Assembly (NCBI GenBank): GCA_900556675.1
Contig: USQE01000075.1
Location: 1-6,084, forward strand
From: an uncultured Collinsella sp.
GTDB taxonomy: Bacteria; Actinomycetota; Coriobacteriia; Coriobacteriales; Coriobacteriaceae
Reading direction: 5' to 3'
Length of the DNA stretch: 6,084 nucleotides
In this document: in pieces, positions 1 through 6,084 of the stretch
How the letters are laid out: the number at the start of each line of letters is the position of its first letter
How positions within the stretch are numbered: position 1 is the stretch's first letter
The notes under the pieces: generated by a model
Seen by the model: only the letters and a program-made list of their open reading frames with translations
Told to the model about the DNA's origin: nothing
Databases searched by the model: none
Program-made: the position numbers and the translations under genes

Positions 1-350
1 TGCAGTTCACCGGTCTGACCGCTCAGACCATGATGGAGCAGCTGAAGCCCGAAGCACTGAAGAGAATCCAGTCCCGTCTGGTTCTGGAAGCTGTAGCAGC
101 TGCTGAGAAGATGGAAGCTACCGAGGAAGACTTCGAAGCTGAAGTTAAGAGCATGGCAGAAGCTTACCAGATGGAAGCTGACAAGGTAAAAGAGCTTCTG
201 GGTGAGCAGGGCGCTAAGCAGGTGAAGGAAGATATCTGCGTAAGAAAGGCAGCTGATTTCATCGTAGACAACGCTAAGGAAGCAAAGACTGCAGCCAAGA
301 AGACCACCAAGAAGGAAAAGGCAGCAGAAGAGAAGCCTGAAGAAGCATAA
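1..350 (+). CDS. tig: Trigger factor, C-terminal part (5' end outside window)
   Basis: Trigger factor is the ribosome-associated chaperone that binds nascent chains at the exit tunnel. The reading frame is open from base 3 (the first full codon is Gln) to the TAA at 348-350, giving 115 visible residues. It begins QFTGLTAQTMMEQLKPEALK, which matches the start of the helical C-terminal chaperone domain; the ribosome-binding N-terminus and the PPIase domain would lie upstream. The visible part is strongly helical and Glu/Lys/Ala-rich. The last ~25 residues are a low-complexity Lys/Ala/Glu tail (KTAAKKTTKKEK and onward), common and variable in clostridial trigger factors. An in-frame ATG at 30 is internal and not a start, because the homology extends upstream of it. 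The gene lies just upstream of clpP, the standard position, and ends at its own terminator. Codon use is mid-GC and includes AGA arginine codons, unlike valS downstream. Confidence 0.9.
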   Translation, partial: QFTGLTAQTMMEQLKPEALKRIQSRLVLEAVAAAEKMEATEEDFEAEVKSMAEAYQMEADKVKELLGEQGAKQVKEDICVRKAADFIVDNAKEAKTAAKKTTKKEKAAEEKPEEA

Positions 351-373
351 TTTATGCTTTAAGATACGATAGG

Positions 374-425
374 AAGAGAAAGCGGATTCCCACGTCCGCA
401 GGGAGGTGGGGATACGCTTTCTTTT
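374..425 (+). terminator. Rho-independent terminator after tig
   Basis: A long inverted repeat pairs 374-393 with 406-425 around a 12-base loop (394-405). The outer part is AAGAGAAAGCG against CGCTTTCTTTT and the inner part CCCAC against GTGGG, with one G.A mismatch (385/414) and G.T pairs near 376 and 388. The 3' arm ends in TTTT and is followed by AAATTTTTATTAAAT. It begins 24 bases after the tig stop codon and lies before the clpP promoter, so it should separate tig transcription from clpP. Confidence 0.85.
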
Positions 426-453
426 AAATTTTTATTAAATCTTTGGAATCTCG

Positions 454-482
454 TTGAAAAAGCCTGCTAAGTAGGATACGAT
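454..482 (+). promoter_or_regulatory. Sigma-A-type promoter for clpP
   Basis: TTGAAA at 454-459 and TACGAT at 477-482 are separated by exactly 17 bases, both close to the vegetative consensus (TTGACA, TATAAT). The predicted transcript would start near 489, about 30 bases upstream of the clpP ATG. The clpP ribosome site is GGAGG at 505-509, 9 bases before the start codon. I found no CtsR-type heptad repeat (GGTCAAA-like) here, so Clp-type heat-shock control by CtsR is not supported. Confidence 0.6.
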
Positions 483-518
483 AGTAATATTAATCAGAAG
501 TAATGGAGGTTTTAGAAT

Positions 519-1109
519 ATGAGTTTAGTACCTTACGTCATTGAACAGACCAGCAAAGGTGAGCGGTCTTATGATATTTATTCCAGACTGTTGAAGGACA
601 GAATCATTTTTCTGGGAGAGGAAGTCAATGAGACTTCTGCCAGCATCATTGTAGCACAGCTGCTGTTCCTGGAAGCAGAGGATCCGGATAAGGATATCCA
701 TTTGTATATCAACAGCCCGGGCGGAAGCGTTACTGCAGGTATGGCAATTTATGATACCATGAAATATATCAAGTGCGATGTGTCCACCATCTGTGTGGGT
801 ATGGCCGCCAGCATGGGTGCGTTCTTGCTTTCCAGCGGCGCCAAGGGCAAGCGTATTGCACTGCCCAACAGTGAAATACTCATTCACCAGCCCTTGATCG
901 GCGGCAATGGCCTGACCGGTCAGGCGACAGATATTGAATTGGCTGCCAAGAACTTGGTGCGCACCAAGGAACGGCTCAATGAAATTCTTGCCAAGAATAC
1001 CGGCAAGAGCTATGAGCAGATTGTGCAGGACACAGACCGAGACAACAGCATGACCGCACAGGAAGCGCTGGCGTACGGTCTGGTGGACAAGGTGATCGAC
1101 AAGAGATAA
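519..1109 (+). CDS. clpP: ATP-dependent Clp protease proteolytic subunit ClpP
   Basis: ClpP is the serine peptidase that assembles into a double-heptamer barrel and degrades proteins threaded in by ClpX or another Clp ATPase in the cytoplasm. The protein is 196 residues, a normal length, and aligns with Bacillus ClpP from its first residues ([28 protein letters not shown]), so there is no long propeptide. The catalytic triad is complete: Ser98 in GMAASMGA, His123 in IHQPL, and Asp175 in DTDRDN. The oxyanion-hole motif SPGGS lies at 66-70. Compared with the Bacillus form (HQPLGGAQGQ), the handle strand after His123 is three residues longer ([13 protein letters not shown]), which moves the catalytic Asp from 172 to 175. 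The start is fixed by GGAGG 9 bases upstream and by the N-terminal similarity. It has its own promoter and is followed by clpX after 66 bases. A 203-residue ORF on the other strand is a shadow. Confidence 0.97.
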   Translation: MSLVPYVIEQTSKGERSYDIYSRLLKDRIIFLGEEVNETSASIIVAQLLFLEAEDPDKDIHLYINSPGGSVTAGMAIYDTMKYIKCDVSTICVGMAASMGAFLLSSGAKGKRIALPNSEILIHQPLIGGNGLTGQATDIELAAKNLVRTKERLNEILAKNTGKSYEQIVQDTDRDNSMTAQEALAYGLVDKVIDKR

Positions 1110-1116
1110 CACGGTT

Positions 1117-1156
1117 AGACGGACGGATGGCAGCATCCGTCCTGTCTTTCTATTTT
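1117..1156 (+). terminator. Hairpin with T-rich tail between clpP and clpX
   Basis: GGACGGATG (1121-1129) pairs perfectly with CATCCGTCC (1134-1142) around a GCAG tetraloop. The stem extends with AGAC (1117-1120) against GTCT (1144-1147) across one bulged T. TTCTATTTT follows at 1148-1156. It starts 7 bases after the clpP stop. It could act as a full or partial terminator that lowers clpX transcription relative to clpP, or as a 3'-end stabiliser. I see no convincing promoter in the remaining 20 bases before clpX, so read-through seems needed. Confidence 0.7.
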
Positions 1157-1175
1157 GGATTTGGAGTGTGCATAC

Positions 1176-2414
1176 ATGGCACGAGATGACAATTACAATC
1201 GTATGACCCGGTGCTCCTTCTGCGGTAAGTCAGAGGCAATGGTTCACAAGCTGATTGAGGGTCCGGGCGTATTTATCTGTGACGAGTGTATTCGCCTTTG
1301 CAACGACTTGATCCAGAGCACCGAATTGGCGGACGCCCCCGGTAAGCAGGGGGAGGACGGCGATATGGTGCTGCCCAAGCCGGCAGAGATCAAGGCCCAG
1401 CTGGACGCCTATGTGATCGGCCAGGACGAGGCAAAAAAAGCGCTGTCCGTTGCAGTATATAACCACTATAAGCGTATTTTCAGTACCCAAAAGGACGATG
1501 TGGAGCTGCAAAAGAGCAATATCTTGCTGATGGGTCCCACTGGCGTGGGCAAAACCATGCTGGCCCAGACCCTGGCAAAGATCCTGAATGTTCCCTTTGC
1601 CATTGCAGACGCCACCACCCTGACCGAGGCCGGGTATGTAGGCGAGGACGTGGAAAATATTTTGCTGCGCCTGATCCAGGCGGCGGACTTTGATGTGGAA
1701 CGCGCCGAACGGGGCATTATCTATGTGGACGAGATTGACAAAATCAGCCGCAAGAGTGAGAACCGCTCCATTACCCGTGATGTAAGCGGTGAAGGTGTGC
1801 AGCAGGCGCTGCTGAAGATTTTGGAGGGTACGGTGTCCAATGTACCCCCCGGCGGCGGGCGCAAGCACCCCCAGCAGGAGTTTATTCAGATTGATACGAC
1901 CAACATTCTCTTTATCTGCGGCGGTGCCTTTGATGGCATCGAAAAAATCATTGAGAAGCGGATCGGTGGCAAGTCCATGGGCTTTGGCGCGGATATTCAA
2001 GCGGAAGATGTGGACGAAAACCGCGTGATGGAGCGGGTAGAGCAGCACGATCTGGTGAAGTATGGGCTGATTCCGGAACTGATTGGGCGTATTCCCGTGA
2101 TCGCCGTGCTGGAGAATTTGGATAAACCGGCATTGATCCGCATTATGACGGAGCCGAAGAATTCCATCGTGAAGCAGTATACCCGTATGTTCCAAATGGA
2201 CGGGGTGCAGCTGGAGTTCCAGCCGGAGGCGCTGGCGGCTATGGCGGATGTGACCCTGGAGCGCAAAACCGGCGCCCGCGGTCTGCGCGCCATCTGCGAG
2301 GACGTGCTGCAGCAGACGATGTTCGACCTCCCCAGCGAGGAGGGCGTTGCCAAGGTTGTCGTAACCGAAGCCGCCGTCAAGGGCAAAGAGCAGCCACAGC
2401 GCATCTACGGCTAG
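1176..2414 (+). CDS. clpX: ATP-dependent Clp protease ATP-binding subunit ClpX
   Basis: ClpX is the hexameric AAA+ unfoldase that recognises substrates and threads them into ClpP. The chosen ATG has GGAG at 1163-1166, 9 bases upstream, and gives 412 residues; an in-frame TTG at 1155 would add seven residues but lies in the T-tract of the preceding hairpin. The N-terminal zinc domain has four cysteines (13, 16, 35, 38; CSFC and CDEC). The AAA+ module shows Walker A GPTGVGKT (120-127), pore-1 loop GYVG (153-156), Walker B YVDEID (183-188), the RKH loop (229-231), the arginine-finger-like Arg305 in ELIGRIPV, and sensor-2 Arg368 in TGARGL. The ClpP-docking loop tripeptide is MGF (268-270), where IGF is usual. 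The C-terminal half ([35 protein letters not shown]) reads as Firmicutes. All key residues are present, so it should be active. It lies downstream of its partner clpP and ends at a terminator. Confidence 0.97.
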   Translation: MARDDNYNRMTRCSFCGKSEAMVHKLIEGPGVFICDECIRLCNDLIQSTELADAPGKQGEDGDMVLPKPAEIKAQLDAYVIGQDEAKKALSVAVYNHYKRIFSTQKDDVELQKSNILLMGPTGVGKTMLAQTLAKILNVPFAIADATTLTEAGYVGEDVENILLRLIQAADFDVERAERGIIYVDEIDKISRKSENRSITRDVSGEGVQQALLKILEGTVSNVPPGGGRKHPQQEFIQIDTTNILFICGGAFDGIEKIIEKRIGGKSMGFGADIQAEDVDENRVMERVEQHDLVKYGLIPELIGRIPVIAVLENLDKPALIRIMTEPKNSIVKQYTRMFQMDGVQLEFQPEALAAMADVTLERKTGARGLRAICEDVLQQTMFDLPSEEGVAKVVVTEAAVKGKEQPQRIYG

Positions 2415-2436
2415 ACCTGCCCTAAAACGTGTTTGC

Positions 2437-2473
2437 AAATAGCCTCCGTCCACCCGCGGTCGGAGGCTATTTT
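2437..2473 (+). terminator. Rho-independent terminator after clpX
   Basis: A perfect 12-bp stem, AAATAGCCTCCG (2437-2448) with CGGAGGCTATTT (2461-2472), encloses a 12-base loop that contains CCGCGG. Its 3' arm runs into TTTATATATA. It begins 22 bases after the clpX stop. It closes the tig-clpP-clpX block, so valS needs its own promoter. Confidence 0.85.
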
Positions 2474-2566
2474 ATATATACGCAATAAGCCCAACTACCT
2501 GTGTTATTCTGTGTGTTTGTTTAAGCCTCAGCGAAGTCATTCAGACTGAAGTAATCGATACCTAAA
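2474..2566. other. Short spacer holding the composition switch
   Basis: These 93 bases lie between the clpX terminator and the first structured element. I see no RNA gene and no classic T-box sequence (GGTGGNACCGCG-like) that would regulate valS by tRNA-Val. A weak extended -10 (TGT then TATTCT, 2502-2510) has no matching -35 box. The mid-GC clostridial style ends and the high-GC style begins around here. On the - strand, 2521-2566 reads PLGIDYFSLNDFAEA then stop, which looks protein-like but is only 15 codons; see findings. Confidence 0.4.
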
Positions 2567-2679
2567 GGGAGGAATGTAGGCCCGATTTTCGTAGATTCCG
2601 CTCGAGCCGAAGACCACTTAATGTGGTCTTCGCGCGAGCCAGGACTTGACCGAGCGAAAATCTGGCCTACATTCCTCCC
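2567..2679 (+). repeat. Nested inverted-repeat element, copy 1 (upstream of valS)
   Basis: The outer arms are 2567-2591 and 2655-2679, 25 bases each, complementary at 24 positions (mismatch at 2583/2663). Inside is a second hairpin. GCTCG (2600-2604) pairs with CGAGC (2635-2639), and CGAAGACCAC (2608-2617) pairs with GTGGTCTTCG (2623-2632), with a TTAAT loop. Motifs shared with copy 2 are TTCCGC (2596-2601), CACTTAATGTG (2615-2625) and CAGGACT (2640-2646). No T-tract follows, so it is not an ordinary intrinsic terminator. The right arm ends 21 bases before the valS ATG, so if transcribed it would be a large structure in the valS 5' leader. Possible identities are a structured RNA, a REP/MITE-like palindromic repeat, or a protein-binding cruciform. 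I do not recognise the family. Confidence 0.85.
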
Positions 2680-2700
2680 CGGCGGGACAGGGAGAGATAT

Positions 2701-5397
<2,697 letters not shown>

Positions 5398-5417
5398 GGG
5401 TTAACTGGGGGACGCGT

Positions 5418-5518
5418 CCCGACGCTTTGCTCTCCGCTGCGGACAGTCCTGCGCAAGACGGACAGCACATTAAGTGCTGTCCTTTGCGTGCGGAACTTGC
5501 GGCGAGCAAAGCGTCGGG
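5418..5518 (-). repeat. Nested inverted-repeat element, copy 2 (downstream of valS)
   Basis: This copy is related to the one at 2567-2679 but inverted. Outer arms 5418-5437 and 5499-5518 pair at 19 of 20 positions (CCCGACGCTTTGCTC with GAGCAAAGCGTCGGG, then CCGC with GCGG). The inner hairpin pairs GGACAGCAC (5460-5468) with GTGCTGTCC (5474-5482), extended by CGCAA (5452-5456) with TTGCG (5484-5488). On the - strand it carries TTCCGC (5495-5490), CACTTAATGTG (5476-5466) and CAGGACT (5451-5445), with the same 13- and 14-base spacings as copy 1. The stem sequences differ from copy 1 while pairing is kept. It starts 20 bases after the valS stop and lacks a T-tract on either side. If it acts as RNA, the motif strand is antisense to valS. 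Confidence 0.85.
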
Positions 5519-5561
5519 CCGCTCCTAGTTCGCTTACGTGGTTGTCTGCAACTGGTTAGTT

Positions 5562-5583
5562 AGGGCCACTGGGTTGTGGCCTT
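5562..5583 (+). other. Small hairpin downstream of valS
   Basis: GGCCAC (5564-5569) pairs with GTGGCC (5576-5581) around TGGGTT, extended by an A-T and a G.T pair. TTGATTCTG follows, which is a weak T-tract. It may be a minor terminator or chance; the hairpin at 5623-5657 is a better terminator candidate. Confidence 0.3.
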
Positions 5584-5622
5584 GATTCTGCTGCAAAGCG
5601 GTGTTTGGCTGATATTTTGAAT

Positions 5623-5657
5623 GGGAGGGGCTCGTTGTTTATTACGGGCCTCTTTTT
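5623..5657 (+). terminator. Probable intrinsic terminator just before folC
   Basis: GAGG (5625-5628) pairs with CCTC (5649-5652), and CTCG (5631-5634) pairs with CGGG (5645-5648), including one T.G pair, across a two-base GG bulge. The loop is 10 bases (TTGTTTATTA). A run of five T follows at 5653-5657. It fits a valS terminator, but it ends only 21 bases before the folC ATG, so a folC transcript from upstream must pass through it. It could therefore act as an attenuator for folC. I see no good promoter between the hairpin and folC. Confidence 0.55.
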
Positions 5658-5678
5658 ATGTTGAGGGGACTTTGGGTT

Positions 5679-6084
5679 ATGGCTAAGCGTTCTGGGTCGT
5701 ATGTCGTTCCTTTTTCGTTTGAGTTGCTTTCGTTTGATGAGGCTGTGGGGCTTGCTGCTGATACGGGGCGGATTTCTGGGGATGCTGGGCCTCTGCTTGA
5801 GACGGTTGTCGATATGCTCGATGAGCTGGGGCGTCCGGACGAGTACTTTGATTGCATTCAGGTTGCCGGTACCAATGGCAAGACTTCGACGACGCGTTTT
5901 TCGGCTGCTATTCTTCGTGGTGAGGGACTCAAGACCGCGCTGTATACGTCGCCGCAGCTGGTGCGCTATCCCGAGCGCATGGAGGTCGATGGGTGCGTTG
6001 TGAGCGACGAGGCGTTTGCCCGTGGCGTTTCGGCAGCTGTCGAGGCGGGGCGCCGCGTGAATGCGCACCGTGTGGCGGCGGGGG
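5679..6084 (+). CDS. folC: Folylpolyglutamate/dihydrofolate synthase, N-terminal part
   Basis: FolC adds glutamate to folates (and in many bacteria to dihydropteroate) with ATP; it belongs to the Mur ligase superfamily. The frame is open for 135 codons to the window edge, so the C-terminal two thirds lie outside. The ATP-binding loop is clear: VAGTNGKTSTT (62-72, Lys68). TSPQLVRYPERMEVDG (90-105) corresponds to the family's TSPHL...ERI...G segment, with Gln93 where His is usual. ATG 5679 is preferred because GAGGGG (5663-5668) lies 10 bases upstream; an in-frame ATG at 5658 would add seven residues but has no ribosome site and overlaps the terminator T-run. The order valS-folC is conserved in Bacillus and actinobacteria, which supports the call. 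The first codons are T-rich at third positions (9 of 20 G/C), quite unlike valS, perhaps reflecting lower expression. ORFs in other frames here, including a 170-residue one on the - strand, are shadows. Confidence 0.9.
   Translation, partial: MAKRSGSYVVPFSFELLSFDEAVGLAADTGRISGDAGPLLETVVDMLDELGRPDEYFDCIQVAGTNGKTSTTRFSAAILRGEGLKTALYTSPQLVRYPERMEVDGCVVSDEAFARGVSAAVEAGRRVNAHRVAAG

Larger units (their letters stand above)
363..484 (+). repeat. 10-base direct repeat GATACGATAG, two copies
   Basis: GATACGATAG occurs at 363-372, just after the tig stop, and again at 475-484, where it overlaps the proposed clpP -10 box. The first copy has no -35-like sequence at the right distance, so it is not obviously a second promoter. 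The repeat could be a regulator site present twice, a duplication, or chance. Seen directly; the function is not known. Confidence 0.4.

Noticed and set aside
525..1136. 203-residue ORF on the - strand opposite clpP
   Set aside because: It is a shadow of a complete clpP with an intact catalytic triad and no recognisable product.
1155..1175. TTG start for clpX at 1155
   Set aside because: It lies in the T-tract of the clpP-clpX hairpin and lacks a ribosome site, while ATG 1176 has GGAG at good spacing.
1230..2453. 407-residue ORF on the - strand opposite clpX
   Set aside because: It is a shadow of clpX with no family features, and it would begin inside the clpX terminator hairpin.
2567..2679. 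Ordinary rho-independent terminator
   Set aside because: No T-tract follows on either strand, and the element has conserved internal motifs and two nested helices.
2474..2700. T-box riboswitch for valS
   Set aside because: No GGTGGNACCGCG-like T-box or terminator/anti-terminator pair is present; the structure there matches the element downstream of valS instead.
5556..6068. 170-residue ORF on the - strand and 100-residue ORF on the + strand at 5701-6003
   Set aside because: Both overlap the FolC frame, which carries the P-loop AGTNGKTST; their translations are Arg-rich and without motifs.

Overview
The window carries five protein genes, all on the + strand, in the order tig (3' end), clpP, clpX, valS, folC (5' end). 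It looks like bacterial chromosome. tig-clpP-clpX is the classical trigger factor/Clp protease cluster. In Bacillus and in actinobacteria, valS and folC also lie downstream of this cluster, so the order is an old Gram-positive arrangement.

The two halves look as if they come from different lineages. Up to about 2475, the coding style is mid-GC and Firmicutes/Clostridia-like. Third positions are G or C in 8 of the first 20 clpP codons and 11 of 20 in a clpX sample at 1740-1799, tig uses AGA for arginine, and ClpP and ClpX read as clostridial proteins. From about 2567 the DNA is high-GC and actinobacterial in style. A sample of valS at 3061-3120 has G or C at all 20 third positions, and ValRS and FolC remind me of Coriobacteriia such as Collinsella (from memory, not a search). 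The switch falls in the clpX-valS spacer. It could be replacement of one block by transfer at a syntenic locus, or a join between two genomes made during assembly.

Layout: 1-350 is the trigger factor C-terminal part. 351-518 holds a strong intrinsic terminator, a 10-base direct repeat and a sigma-A-type promoter for clpP. 519-1109 is clpP, 1117-1156 an intercistronic hairpin, 1176-2414 clpX, and 2437-2473 the clpX terminator. 2474-2566 is featureless and contains the composition switch. 2567-2679 is a nested inverted-repeat element, 2701-5397 is valS, and 5418-5518 is a second copy of the element in opposite orientation. 5519-5678 holds two hairpins, one of them terminator-like, and folC starts at 5679 and runs off the window.

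Trigger factor folds nascent chains at the ribosome, and ClpX unfolds proteins and feeds them to the ClpP protease, so the first three genes form one protein-quality module. ValRS charges tRNA-Val and FolC makes (poly)glutamylated folates, both housekeeping functions.

The most unusual feature is the pair of elements around valS. They share unpaired motifs (TTCCGC, CACTTAATGTG, CAGGACT) at identical spacings, while their stems differ in sequence and keep their pairing. They face valS symmetrically, 21 and 20 bases from its start and stop. This looks like a conserved folded RNA or DNA element family that I cannot name.
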